Source: Curtobacterium sp. ER1/6
Lineage (GTDB): Bacteria > Actinomycetota > Actinomycetes > Actinomycetales > Microbacteriaceae
Assembly: GCF_001742745.1 (NCBI RefSeq)
Contig: NZ_MJAK01000001.1
Location: 1-64,000, forward strand
Direction of reading: 5' to 3'
DNA: 64,000 nucleotides
How positions within the stretch are numbered: the first letter of the stretch is position 1; each line of letters opens with the position of its first letter. This document shows, one piece after another, positions 8,937 through 17,075 of the stretch. A program made the position numbers and the translations under genes. The notes beneath the pieces are model-generated. The model did not search any database and was not told the origin of the DNA. It saw only the letters and a program-made list of their open reading frames with translations.

Positions 8937-9898
8937 CGCGCCCCACCGTCGCGGTCGTCATCTGCGCCTACACCCAGCGGCGCTGGGGCGACCTGCAGGC
9001 CGCCGTCGAGTCGGCGAAGCGGCAGCCCGAGGCGACCGAGGTGATCGTCGTCATCGACCACGAGCCGGAGCTCCTGCTCCGCGCCGCGGCCCGGTGGCCC
9101 GACCTCCAGGTCGTCCCGAACGCCGAGGACCGCGGGCTCTCGGGCGCGCGCAACACCGGCGTGGCGCTCGCCGCGTCGGACGTCGTCGCGTTCCTCGACG
9201 ACGACGCCGCGGCCGACCCCGACTGGCTGGTGCACCTCGTCGAGGCGCTCGACCTGCCGGACGTCGTCGGCGTCGGTGGTCGGGCGACCCCCTCGTGGCC
9301 GGACACCACCGGTGCCGGACCGTACCCGGACGAACTGCTCTGGATCGTCGGGTGCAGCTACGCCGGGCTGCCGACGGCGGCCGGGGACGTGCGCAACGTC
9401 ATCGGGTCGAGCATGGCGTTCCGTCGGGACGTCCTGCTCGCGGCCGGGGGCTTCCGCTCCGGGATCGGCCGGGTCGGCAACCAGCCGCTCGGGTGCGAGG
9501 AGACGGAGCTCTGCATCCGGATCGCCCAGATGCGGCCCGAGGCGCGCATCCGGTACGAACCGCGGTCGAACGTGTCGCACCACGTCTCGCCCGACCGGGT
9601 CACCATGCGGTACCTCCGTCGACGCAGCTACTACGAGGGCATCTCGAAGGCCGTGCTGAGCCGCCGGGTCGGTGCGAAGGACTCGCTCTCGAGCGAGGGC
9701 ACCTACCTGACCCGGGTGCTGCCCGGCGCGCTCCTGCGGGAGCTCGGAGCGCTCGGACGGGGCGGGGGCGTGCGCGCCCTGGCGATCGTGACGAGCGTCG
9801 TGGCGACGGTCCTCGGGTACGCCGTCGGGCGGACCCTCGGGACGGTCGTCGTGCGGACGCCGGCGGCGGCCCCGGCCCTGGAGCGTGTCACGGCCTGA
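8933..9898 (+). CDS. GT2 family glycosyltransferase
   Basis: A 321-aa GT2 enzyme. Its nucleotide-binding start is VAVVICAYTQRRW, its metal site is AFLDDDAAAD, GLSGARNTG is the donor-binding loop, and GCEETELCIR is the acceptor-side motif. A hydrophobic C-terminal segment (about 283-305) could anchor it to the membrane. The GTG start at 8933 overlaps the upstream stop codon (GTGA), so translation is coupled to the preceding transferase. The gene is followed by a strong hairpin. Confidence 0.88.
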   Translation: MTRPTVAVVICAYTQRRWGDLQAAVESAKRQPEATEVIVVIDHEPELLLRAAARWPDLQVVPNAEDRGLSGARNTGVALAASDVVAFLDDDAAADPDWLVHLVEALDLPDVVGVGGRATPSWPDTTGAGPYPDELLWIVGCSYAGLPTAAGDVRNVIGSSMAFRRDVLLAAGGFRSGIGRVGNQPLGCEETELCIRIAQMRPEARIRYEPRSNVSHHVSPDRVTMRYLRRRSYYEGISKAVLSRRVGAKDSLSSEGTYLTRVLPGALLRELGALGRGGGVRALAIVTSVVATVLGYAVGRTLGTVVVRTPAAAPALERVTA

Positions 9899-9921
9899 CC
9901 CCCTGGCGGCCCTGCGACACG

Positions 9922-9957
9922 GCGGCCCCGGCTCCCCACTCGGGGTGCCGGGGCCGC
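9922..9957 (+). terminator. Hairpin terminator after GT2 operon
   Basis: GCGGCCCCGGC (9922-9932) pairs with GCCGGGGCCGC (9947-9957), and an inner CCCC/GGGG extends the stem. There is no T tract, as is usual for terminators in this genome. Confidence 0.75.
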
Positions 9958-9961
9958 TGTC

Positions 9962-10021
9962 GTGTCCGGGGTCGTCGTGTCCGGGGTCGTCGTGCCGGGG
10001 GTCGTCGTGCCGGGGGCCGGC
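9962..10021. repeat. 15-bp tandem repeat, four units
   Basis: The unit GTGTCCGGGGTCGTC occurs twice perfectly (9962-9976, 9977-9991), then as GTGCCGGGGGTCGTC and GTGCCGGGGGCCGGC. The array sits between a GT2 gene and the left-facing flippase gene, outside any credible ORF. Confidence 0.85.
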
Positions 10022-10071
10022 GTCCTCGTGTCCGGGTGCGGCGTCTCGTGGCGCGACGTGCCGCTGCACTG

Positions 10072-10119
10072 CCGGAGGCACCTCGCGCCACGTGATCGCG
10101 TGGTGCGAGGTGCCTCCGG
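10072..10119. terminator. Long intergenic hairpin
   Basis: CCGGAGGCACCTCGC (10072-10086) is perfectly complementary to 10105-10119, and the inner bases GCCACG/CGTGGT extend the stem. It lies between convergent genes and can act on both strands, so a bidirectional terminator is likely. It is unrelated in sequence to the GACGGGAGG family. Confidence 0.7.
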
Positions 10120-10240
10120 TCGTGCGGGGCCGCTGCCGTGCGGCAGGGGCCTGCACGGCGAGTGTGCGTGACCGGCCTGCACACCGGCACCGGCACCGGC
10201 ACGCGGGCGCCGACGGTGTGGCGCCTGCGCGCCGGTCGGG

Positions 10241-11782
10241 TCAGGCGGTGCGGCCGCGTGCGGCCCGGAGCCGCTGGACGAACCACGGCATGCAGGCGAC
10301 GACGCCGACGATCCGCACGACGTTCCACGGCAGGTCCTGCGGTGCCAGCAGCGACGCGGCGGCCAGGAGCACGGCGGGGAGTACGACGAGGAACACGCGG
10401 CGACCGGGGCCGCGCCACTCGCGACGGTCCGGCAGCGCTGCCTGCTGCAGCACGGCCAGCAGCGCGTAGGCGACGACGGTCGCCAGCGCCGCGCCGGCGA
10501 TGCCGAGCGGCGGGACGAGGAGCAGGTTGGCCCCGATGTTCGCGACGGCCGCGACGGCCGCGATGACCCCGACCGCGACACCGCGGCGCTCGACGATCAG
10601 CAGACGACCGGTCGCACCGCTCGCGACGACCGGGAACGCGGTGAGGGCGACGACGAACACGACGACGGTGAGCTGCTCCACGCGGTACGACGCGGGGGCG
10701 AGGATCGGCAGCGCCACGGGGGAGACGAGGGTCACGGCGAGCAGGACCGGCGCGAGCAGCAGGTAGAGCTCGTCACGTGCGTGCATCGCCAGGCGGCGAC
10801 GGGCGACCGCGTCGCGGAGCGCGGCGAAGTGCGGCGCCCACGCGCTGTTCGTGAACGTCAGGAGCAGGATGACCGCCGATCCGACGACGTAGGCGATCTG
10901 GTAGCGGGCCACCTCCTCCGGGCCCAGCAGCCGCTGCACGATGATGCGGTCACCGGCGTTGAGGACGAAGTACGACAGGTTGCCGAGCGCGATCGGCACG
11001 CCGAGCCGGAACGCGCGGGCGGTGACCGCACGGTCGAGCAGCCCGGCGAGGCGGGGCCGGACGGCGACGAGTCCGATCACCATCGCCGTGCCCTGGGCGA
11101 CGACCCCGCCCCAGGCGTAGGTGGTCGCGTCGGCGTGCACGAGGACCAGCAGACCGAGACCGATGATCGAGCCGCCGACCGAGGACAGCAGGCTCGTGAC
11201 GGCGAAGACGCGGATGCGGTCCTGCGCGACGAGCAGGGCGAGGGACATCTGCACGAGGGCGGCGGGCAGCGTCCACAGCACGGCGACCAGGAGCAGCGGG
11301 TGCTCGCCGACGAAGCCGGCGGCGTCGCCCCAGACCGGGATCGTCCCGAGCGCGACGAGCGTGACGACGGTCGCGAGGACCGCGCCGACGGAGACGAGTC
11401 CCCGCGCGGCGCGTTCGTCGCCGTCCTCGGCCCGCTGGAGCACCGCGGCCTGGTCGAGGCCCGCGACGGCGAGCACGCCGAGTGCCTGGTACAGGGCGAT
11501 CGCCGAGGCGAGCACACCGAACTCCGACTGCGGCAGCAGGTGCGCGAGGACGGGGGAGACGAGCGAGCTGACGACGAGCTGCATCGACCAGATGACGACG
11601 TAGAGCATGCCGCGGCCGAACAGGACCGACGCGCCGCGCTGGACGGCGGTGCTGCCGGTCGACGTGCCCGGTCCGCCCGACGCCGACGTCGATGCCGGTG
11701 TCTGCGTCGGCTCGGCGACGTGCCGTCCGGCGTGCGGCTCGGCGGGGACGGCGGTCGTCCCGGTCTCCGGTGCTCCGCTCAC
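10241..11782 (-). CDS. Oligosaccharide flippase (MOP/Wzx-like)
   Basis: A 513-aa membrane protein with about 12-14 hydrophobic helices, beginning after a 60-residue Pro/Thr/Ser-rich N-terminus. The GRGMLYVVIWSMQLVVSSLVSPVLAHLL-type first helices and the alternating long hydrophobic runs match polysaccharide exporters of the MATE/MOP superfamily, which flip undecaprenyl-linked oligosaccharides across the membrane. GTG 11782 overlaps the stop of the GT14 gene (GTGA), giving a coupled two-gene operon. It is the only transporter in the polysaccharide block and would export its product. Confidence 0.85.
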   Translation of the reverse strand: MSGAPETGTTAVPAEPHAGRHVAEPTQTPASTSASGGPGTSTGSTAVQRGASVLFGRGMLYVVIWSMQLVVSSLVSPVLAHLLPQSEFGVLASAIALYQALGVLAVAGLDQAAVLQRAEDGDERAARGLVSVGAVLATVVTLVALGTIPVWGDAAGFVGEHPLLLVAVLWTLPAALVQMSLALLVAQDRIRVFAVTSLLSSVGGSIIGLGLLVLVHADATTYAWGGVVAQGTAMVIGLVAVRPRLAGLLDRAVTARAFRLGVPIALGNLSYFVLNAGDRIIVQRLLGPEEVARYQIAYVVGSAVILLLTFTNSAWAPHFAALRDAVARRRLAMHARDELYLLLAPVLLAVTLVSPVALPILAPASYRVEQLTVVVFVVALTAFPVVASGATGRLLIVERRGVAVGVIAAVAAVANIGANLLLVPPLGIAGAALATVVAYALLAVLQQAALPDRREWRGPGRRVFLVVLPAVLLAAASLLAPQDLPWNVVRIVGVVACMPWFVQRLRAARGRTA

Positions 11783-12684
11783 GGGGCGGTGACCTCCGTG
11801 CGACGCTGACCGCGCAACCCGACCGCCGCGTCGACGAGGTCGAGCAGGTCCGAGCTCCGCTCCGTGGAGAACTTGCGGGCGAAGACCTGGGGCAGCTCGT
11901 CGCCGGCACCGGTCCACCGGTCCAGCAGCAGTCCCGCGTCCGCCGTGGTCAACCACGGCGGGCTCTTCATCCGCGTCCCGTCCCAGCCGATGTACCACGG
12001 TGAGTGCTCGACGTGCTCGTCGGCGAACCCGGGCACCAGGGCGGGGGAGTTGAGGATCGACGGCACGAGCGACTCGTCCGCGATCCACGCGCGCCGCCAG
12101 AACCGGACGAGGTCCGGGCGTGCATCGACGACGTCGAGGACCGCCTGGGCGTGCTCGCGGCTGATGAGCTTCATCTGCGACCCGCCGGTCAGGACGACGT
12201 CCCGCGGCAGTCGGCGCGGCACCGGCAGGCGCAGCATGTGCTTCCGCCAGGCCCAGTGCCGGTAGCGGAAGCGCGACCACCCGCCGCCGCGCCAGTCGGG
12301 GTGCGGCAGGGGGTGCGTGATGAGGAAGGACCGTCCGCGGTGCGCCTCGAGCAGCGCACGGATCTCGTCCGGGGTCGCCAGCGGGTAGTCGCTCCCCGTG
12401 AGGACGGCGACGTGGGTGGCGTCCGTCTGCGCGATCGCGGCACGGTAGCCGGCGATCTCGGCGGCCGCGTTCTCCCACCGCGCCCATCCGGTGCGCTGCC
12501 GGTCGAGCAGCCGGACACGGGACGGCAGACCCTCGGTCATGGCTCCGTGCACGTCGTCCGGGGTGCGGACGTCGCAGTGCAGGAACACCGGGAAGGGGTC
12601 CAGTGCCTCGACGAGCCGGCGGACCTGCACCGGGTCCTCGTGGGCGAGGACGACGCAGGCGGGAGCCGCGGTGGGGATGGCCAT
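11779..12684 (-). CDS. Beta-1,6-N-acetylglucosaminyltransferase-like (GT14) protein
   Basis: A 301-aa soluble protein with the bacterial GT14 ('Branch') pattern. It opens ACVVLAHEDPVQVRRLVEAL, then has a GYRAAIAQTDATHVAVLTGSDYPL core typical of core-2/I-branching enzymes, and WIADESLVPSILNSP in the C-terminal half. Relatives transfer GlcNAc or xylose to make branches; the donor here is not certain. ATG 12684 sits 7 bases after a TAGCGT hexamer, which predicts a leaderless message. The stop overlaps the flippase start. Confidence 0.82.
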   Translation of the reverse strand: MAIPTAAPACVVLAHEDPVQVRRLVEALDPFPVFLHCDVRTPDDVHGAMTEGLPSRVRLLDRQRTGWARWENAAAEIAGYRAAIAQTDATHVAVLTGSDYPLATPDEIRALLEAHRGRSFLITHPLPHPDWRGGGWSRFRYRHWAWRKHMLRLPVPRRLPRDVVLTGGSQMKLISREHAQAVLDVVDARPDLVRFWRRAWIADESLVPSILNSPALVPGFADEHVEHSPWYIGWDGTRMKSPPWLTTADAGLLLDRWTGAGDELPQVFARKFSTERSSDLLDLVDAAVGLRGQRRTEVTAP

Positions 12685-12691
12685 GGACGTG

Positions 12692-12697
12692 ACGCTA
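12692..12697 (-). promoter_or_regulatory. -10 element of GT14 gene
   Basis: TAGCGT on the minus strand ends 7 bases before the ATG at 12684. The same hexamer precedes the GT2 gene that starts at 14329. Confidence 0.5.
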
Positions 12698-12783
12698 ACC
12701 GCGCCGTTCCGGGCCGGACAAGGCGGTCCGGGGGTGGCTGCGGGGATGCGGCGGTTTCCCGCACGCTCCCCACCGCGACGGTG

Positions 12784-12912
12784 TCAGCGACGGCGGCGGA
12801 ACCGCGGGCAGTCGCAGAGGGCGCAGTCGGATCCGGGACGGTAGTGCTCGTGCGCCTCCTGCTGGTGGCCGCACACGCAGGTCGTGGTGTCGGTGTCGGT
12901 GCCCGGCAGCAT
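12784..12912 (-). CDS. Small Cys/His-rich protein, probable zinc-binding
   Basis: A 42-aa ORF with the pattern C-x-C-G-H-x4-H-x-H near its centre and C-x2-C-x-C near its end (CVCGHQQEAHEHY, then CALCDC), which would suit one structural zinc. A strong GAGGAGG ribosome-binding site lies just upstream of ATG 12912. I recall similar short Cys-rich proteins as common uncharacterised ORFs in actinobacteria, so I take it as real. The function is unknown. It stands alone between two left-facing glycosyltransferase genes. Confidence 0.7.
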   Translation of the reverse strand: MLPGTDTDTTTCVCGHQQEAHEHYRPGSDCALCDCPRFRRRR

Positions 12913-12991
12913 GCGTCCTCCTCGTGCCCGGCGCGCGGTCGCCGGATCGCCCCTCGATCCTAGGGGGACGACCGACCGGGCGGCGGGAGGA

Positions 12992-14329
12992 TCAGCGGGT
13001 CGGGAACCGGCCGGACTCCACGTCACGCCACCGTCGCCGACTCCGCACCCACGCGGCCGGACCCGCCGGGAACCCCCGGAACTCGTGGTACGCCAGCGAC
13101 CGCGGCACCGGGACCACGGCGACGGGCGCCGCAGCGCCGGCAGCGTCGTCGGTCCCGCGACCGCGACGGAGGGTGGCCACGACGCCGCGGACCTTCCGAC
13201 CCGCGGCGAGCGGGACGAGGCGCGCGAGGACGGCGAGGTGCCGCCGGTCCCGTGCGACGAGCGCGCAGAGCAGCGCCGTGTAGCCGACGCCGTTCCCGCG
13301 GAGCTGCGCGTGCAGGGCCTCGACGGTGCGGCGGTGCCGGTGGTGCACGACCGCCGCGGGTTCGAAGCCGACCCGCCCGCCGCGCCACAGCGTCTCGACG
13401 AACATCGCGAGGTCCTCGCCACCGCGTGCGGGGGAGCCGGCACCGAGGGTCGTGTCGAACCCGCCCACGACCTCGAGCAGCTCGCGCCGGAACGCCATGT
13501 TCGCCCCGGCGCCGTACGCCCCGATGCCGTACACCGGGAAGCGCCCGCGCACGCTGCCGTCGGGGCGCACGGCAGCGACCTGCGCGTGCCGCATCGTCCC
13601 CGGCACGTCGTCGGGCACGATCGTCACCGGGTCGAAGGTGCGCTCGCCGCTGAACCCGCCGTAGTACGCCTCGTACCAGACCTGCGCGGGCGTCGCGAGC
13701 TCGGTCGGCAGGATCACGCCGCTCACCGCGTCGAGCCCGGGTTCGGTGGCGAAGCGCTCGCCGAGGGCACGGAGCCATCCCGCGTCGACCTGCACGTCGT
13801 CGTCCGTGAAGGCGACGACCTCGCCCTGCGCGGCGGCCACGCCGGCGTTCCGTCCGGCCGAGAGCCCGGGCCGCCGTTCCGTGACGAGCCGGACGTTGCG
13901 CCCCGCGAGCACGGCGGGCAGCGGGTCGTCGGCGGGCACGCGGACGCGGTTGTCGACCACGAGGACCTCGTGCCGGGGGTAGTCGAGGTGCTCGAGCACG
14001 TCGAGCAGCCGACCGAGGTCCTCGACCCGGTCGACCACGGTCGAGACCACGACCGAGATCGACGGCAGTGCGTCGTCCGGCACCACGCGGGGCGTCCGGT
14101 GCGGGGCGCCCGCGGTGCCGACGAGGGGGGCGAGGACGCGTGCGGCGTCGGCCGGGTCCGCGGTGAGTGCCACGTCGGCCGTGCAGACGGGGTGACCGCC
14201 GCGGTACCCGACGACCAGGGCGGACGACCCGGCATCGTCGGCGACGAGCTCGGGCAGCGGCGCGTCGAGGTCGACCCGGACGACCCGACGGGGCCCGGGC
14301 AGGGCGACGGCGGCGGTGGTGGTGGCCAT
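12992..14329 (-). CDS. GT2 family glycosyltransferase, paralogue of the one at 6423
   Basis: A 445-aa protein. A roughly 120-residue N-terminal extension is followed by a GT2 domain starting at PSISVVVSTVVDRVEDL. It has VVDNRVRVP, GLSAGRNAG, AFTDDDVQVD (metal site) and GGEDLAMFVE (acceptor-side acidic motif). It aligns along its length with the 443-aa enzyme at 6423-7754, so the polysaccharide block carries two diverged copies. ATG 14329 is preceded by TAGCGT 8 bases away, predicting a leaderless start; the longer ORF upstream of this ATG is unlikely to be coding. Substrates are unknown. Confidence 0.85.
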   Translation of the reverse strand: MATTTAAVALPGPRRVVRVDLDAPLPELVADDAGSSALVVGYRGGHPVCTADVALTADPADAARVLAPLVGTAGAPHRTPRVVPDDALPSISVVVSTVVDRVEDLGRLLDVLEHLDYPRHEVLVVDNRVRVPADDPLPAVLAGRNVRLVTERRPGLSAGRNAGVAAAQGEVVAFTDDDVQVDAGWLRALGERFATEPGLDAVSGVILPTELATPAQVWYEAYYGGFSGERTFDPVTIVPDDVPGTMRHAQVAAVRPDGSVRGRFPVYGIGAYGAGANMAFRRELLEVVGGFDTTLGAGSPARGGEDLAMFVETLWRGGRVGFEPAAVVHHRHRRTVEALHAQLRGNGVGYTALLCALVARDRRHLAVLARLVPLAAGRKVRGVVATLRRGRGTDDAAGAAAPVAVVPVPRSLAYHEFRGFPAGPAAWVRSRRRWRDVESGRFPTR

Positions 14330-14337
14330 GGTCGGGG

Positions 14338-14343
14338 ACGCTA
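14338..14343 (-). promoter_or_regulatory. -10 element of GT2 gene ending at 12992
   Basis: TAGCGT on the minus strand, 8 bases before ATG 14329. Confidence 0.5.
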
Positions 14344-14473
14344 CGGCCCCCGGGGCTGCCGGACAACGTCGGCGGTCGACGGAGGCGGGGACGGTGCGGA
14401 ACCCCGCAGCGCCGCCCCCCACCGCGTGCCGGCACACGGGTGGATGCGGGAGCGTGCGCAGGAGCGAGGCCGA

Positions 14474-14485
14474 GTGAGCGCTCAC
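14474..14485. promoter_or_regulatory. LacI-family operator candidate
   Basis: GTGAGCGCTCAC is a perfect 12-bp palindrome, identical to the core of the symmetrised lac operator, with the central CG typical of LacI-type sites. It lies about 60 bases upstream of the -35 of the sugar ABC operon and 145 bases from the start of the divergent GT2 gene. No LacI-type regulator gene is in the window. Confidence 0.55.
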
Positions 14486-14545
14486 CAGGGGAAAGGCGTC
14501 CGCGGTGCCGTGGTCACGAGCCGGTCACGACTTCGCGGCGACCGG

Positions 14546-14575
14546 TTGCGGAGCCGTCGCGAGCGGGCGTAGCTT
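14546..14575 (+). promoter_or_regulatory. Promoter of sugar ABC operon
   Basis: TTGCGG (14546-14551) and TAGCTT (14570-14575) are separated by 18 bases. Transcription would start near 14582, giving a leader of about 87 nt. Confidence 0.5.
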
Positions 14576-14583
14576 CCTCCTCC

Positions 14584-14632
14584 AGCAGGCAGCGTCGCCT
14601 GCTCCAGGCGGTCGCCGTCCGCGTGCGGACGG
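14584..14632 (+). other. Two perfect hairpins in the leader of the sugar ABC operon
   Basis: AGCAGGC (14584-14590) pairs with GCCTGCT (14597-14603). CCGTCCGC (14615-14622) pairs with GCGGACGG (14625-14632). The first dyad lies at the predicted transcription start and could also be an operator. Confidence 0.5.
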
Positions 14633-14668
14633 CGTCCTCCCTGGTGATCTCGATGAGGAGACAACGCT

Positions 14669-15955
14669 GTGAACACAACCCGCACCAAGGTGCGCCTCGC
14701 CTCCGTCGCCGGGCTCGCCGCCGTCGGCCTCGTGCTGACCGGTTGCTCGGCCGGCGGTGCCGCGAACACGGACGACGCGAAGAGCGGCCAGGACAGCCGC
14801 GGTCCGATCACCTACGTCCAGGGCAAGGACAACTCGAACGTCGTGCGACCGCTGATCGAGAAGTGGAACGCCGCCCACCCGGACGAGAAGGTCACGTTCA
14901 AGGAGCAGTCCGACCAGGCCGACCAGCAGCACGACGACCTCGTGCAGCACTTCCAGGCCAAGGACGAGAACTACGACGTGGTCGACGTCGACGTGGTCTG
15001 GACCGCCGAGTTCGCCGCGAAGAGCTGGCTCACCCCGCTGACCGGCTCGATGGCGATCGACACCTCGAAGCTCCTGCCGTCCACCGTGAAGACGGCGACC
15101 TACAACGACACGCTCTACGCGGCGCCGCAGACCTCCGACGGCGGACTCCTCTACTACCGCAAGGACCTCGTCAAGACGCCCCCGACGACGTGGGACGAGA
15201 TGATGCAGGACTGCGACATCGCGAAGCAGGCCGGCATCGGCTGCTACGCGGGGCAGTTCGCGAAGTACGAGGGCCTCACGGTGAACGCCTCCGAGGCCAT
15301 CAACGGCGGCGGCGGCTCGATCCTCGGCAAGGACGGCGCACCCGACGTCGACACCACGGCCGCGAAGGCCGGTCTGCAGAACCTCGTCGACGCGTTCAAG
15401 GACGGCAACATCCCCGCCGAGGCGATCACCTACCAGGAGGAGCAGGGCCGCACCGCGTTCGAGGACGGCAAGCTGCTGTTCCTGCGCAACTGGCCGTACG
15501 TCTACAACCTCGCCAAGACCGACGGTTCGTCGAAGGTCAAGGACACGTTCGGGATCGCTCCGCTGCCCGGCAAGGACGGTGTCGGTGCCTCGACCCTCGG
15601 CGGGCACAACGCGGCGATCAGCGTGTACTCGAAGCACAAGGCGACGGCGCACGACTTCCTCGAGTTCCTGATCTCGAACGACACGCAGAAGTTCTTCGCG
15701 ACCCAGGGCTCGCTCGCCCCGGTCGTCGGCGACCTCTACACCGACTCCGAGCTCACGAGCAAGCTGCCGTACCTGCCGACGCTCCTGAAGTCGATCGAGT
15801 CGGCCGAGCCGCGTCCGGTCACGCCGTTCTACCCGGCCGTGACGAAGGCGATCCAGGACAACAGCTACGCCGCGCTGAAGGGCTCGAAGAGCGTCGACGA
15901 AGCCGTGAAGGACATGCAGGCGGCCCTGCAGTCGGCGACCAGCAGCGGCAACTGA
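14669..15955 (+). CDS. Sugar ABC transporter substrate-binding lipoprotein
   Basis: A 428-aa extracellular solute-binding protein of family 1 (maltose/trehalose type). The signal peptide ends in a lipobox LTGC with the lipidated Cys at 26. The body has the expected EKWNAAHPDEKVTFKE start, VVDVDVVWTAEFAAK strand and WDEMMQDCDI region. It captures a carbohydrate outside the cell for the two permeases encoded downstream. GTG 14669 has GAGGAG 9-14 bases upstream. The ATPase is not in the window, so a shared MsiK/MalK-type ATPase probably powers the system, as is common in actinobacteria (inference). The substrate cannot be read from sequence. Confidence 0.92.
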   Translation: MNTTRTKVRLASVAGLAAVGLVLTGCSAGGAANTDDAKSGQDSRGPITYVQGKDNSNVVRPLIEKWNAAHPDEKVTFKEQSDQADQQHDDLVQHFQAKDENYDVVDVDVVWTAEFAAKSWLTPLTGSMAIDTSKLLPSTVKTATYNDTLYAAPQTSDGGLLYYRKDLVKTPPTTWDEMMQDCDIAKQAGIGCYAGQFAKYEGLTVNASEAINGGGGSILGKDGAPDVDTTAAKAGLQNLVDAFKDGNIPAEAITYQEEQGRTAFEDGKLLFLRNWPYVYNLAKTDGSSKVKDTFGIAPLPGKDGVGASTLGGHNAAISVYSKHKATAHDFLEFLISNDTQKFFATQGSLAPVVGDLYTDSELTSKLPYLPTLLKSIESAEPRPVTPFYPAVTKAIQDNSYAALKGSKSVDEAVKDMQAALQSATSSGN

Positions 15956-15970
15956 TCGCGACCACGTGCC

Positions 15971-16012
15971 GGACTGGAGGCGCGGGACCGTCCCGCCCCG
16001 CGCCTCCCGTCC
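15971..16012. repeat. GACGGGAGG palindrome, copy 2 (intra-operon)
   Basis: GGACTGGAGGCGCGG (15971-15985) pairs with 15998-16012 with one mismatch. This copy lies inside an operon, between binding protein and permease. There it probably causes partial termination or protects the upstream mRNA, so the lipoprotein is made in excess. Confidence 0.8.
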
Positions 16013-16055
16013 GCCCCACCCTGCGTCCCGACACCCGCCCGAGGAGGCCGTCGAA

Positions 16056-17075
16056 GTGTCAGCAGCAACCGAGATCCCCGCAGCGATCCCGAACCCCACC
16101 GGCACGGAGCCGGAGCGCCGCCGCGGCGGCCTGAACGCCGAGCACGGCCGCTGGGCCGTGTACCTGATCGGCCCGACGATCGTGCTCCTCGCCGTCGTCA
16201 TCGGCTACCCCGTCGTCAGCGCCGTCGTCCAGTCGTTCCAGCTCGACCAGGGCCTCGACAAGGCGACCGGCCTGTTCGTGCAGGGCGGCTTCGCCGGCAT
16301 CACGAACTACGTGCACTGGCTCGGCCAGCAGTGCGGCACCACCACCTGCCCGCCCGGCAGCCTCGGCTCGCAGTTCTGGGTGTCGATGGGCAACACGTTC
16401 TTCTTCACGGTCGTGACCGTCGCCCTCGAGACCGTCATCGGCGTCTGGATGGCGATCATCATGAACCGCGACTTCCGGGGCCGCGCCCTCGTCCGTGCCG
16501 CGATCCTGGTGCCGTGGGCCATCCCCACCGCCGTCACCGCGAAGCTCTGGTACTTCATCTTCGACGCGAACGGCGTGCTCAACCACGTGCTCGGCCAGCA
16601 GGTCCTCTGGACGAGCGGCGAGTGGGCCTCGCGCTGGGCGGTCATCATCGCGGACACCTGGAAGACGACACCGTTCATGGCGCTGCTCATCCTGGCGGGC
16701 CTGCAGCTCATCCCCGACGAGGTGTACGAGGCCGCGAAGATGGACGGTGCCTCGACGATGCAGCGGTTCTGGAACATCACGCTGCCGCTCGTGAAGCCCG
16801 CGCTCATGGTCGCCGTGCTCTTCCGCGTGCTCGACGCCCTGCGCATGTACGACCTGCCGGCGATCCTGACGGGCGGCGGCGGTGGCTCCGGCAACGCGAC
16901 CACCACGCTGTCGATCCTCGTCGTCGACCAGATCCGGCAGGGGTTCAACTCCGCGTCGGCCCTCTCCACCATCACGTTCCTGGTGATCTTCGCCGTCGCG
17001 TTCGTCTTCGTCCGGTTCCTCGGCGCGAACGTCGTGCAGACCCAGGCCGCCCAGCAGAAGGGTGAGCTCAAGTGA
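16056..17075 (+). CDS. Sugar ABC transporter permease (MalF-like)
   Basis: A 339-aa inner-membrane permease of the binding-protein-dependent family, with six or seven helices starting at WAVYLIGPTIVLLAVVIGYPVV. The ATPase-contact loop (EAA motif) is EAAKMDGASTMQRFWNITLP. GTG 16056 has GAGGAGG 9-15 bases upstream; earlier in-frame codons are in the intergenic hairpin region. The stop overlaps the start of the second permease (GTGA). Confidence 0.92.
   Translation: MSAATEIPAAIPNPTGTEPERRRGGLNAEHGRWAVYLIGPTIVLLAVVIGYPVVSAVVQSFQLDQGLDKATGLFVQGGFAGITNYVHWLGQQCGTTTCPPGSLGSQFWVSMGNTFFFTVVTVALETVIGVWMAIIMNRDFRGRALVRAAILVPWAIPTAVTAKLWYFIFDANGVLNHVLGQQVLWTSGEWASRWAVIIADTWKTTPFMALLILAGLQLIPDEVYEAAKMDGASTMQRFWNITLPLVKPALMVAVLFRVLDALRMYDLPAILTGGGGGSGNATTTLSILVVDQIRQGFNSASALSTITFLVIFAVAFVFVRFLGANVVQTQAAQQKGELK

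Noticed and set aside
9962-10021. Tandem 15-bp repeats as a CRISPR array
   Set aside because: The units abut without spacers, are too short, and no cas gene is present.
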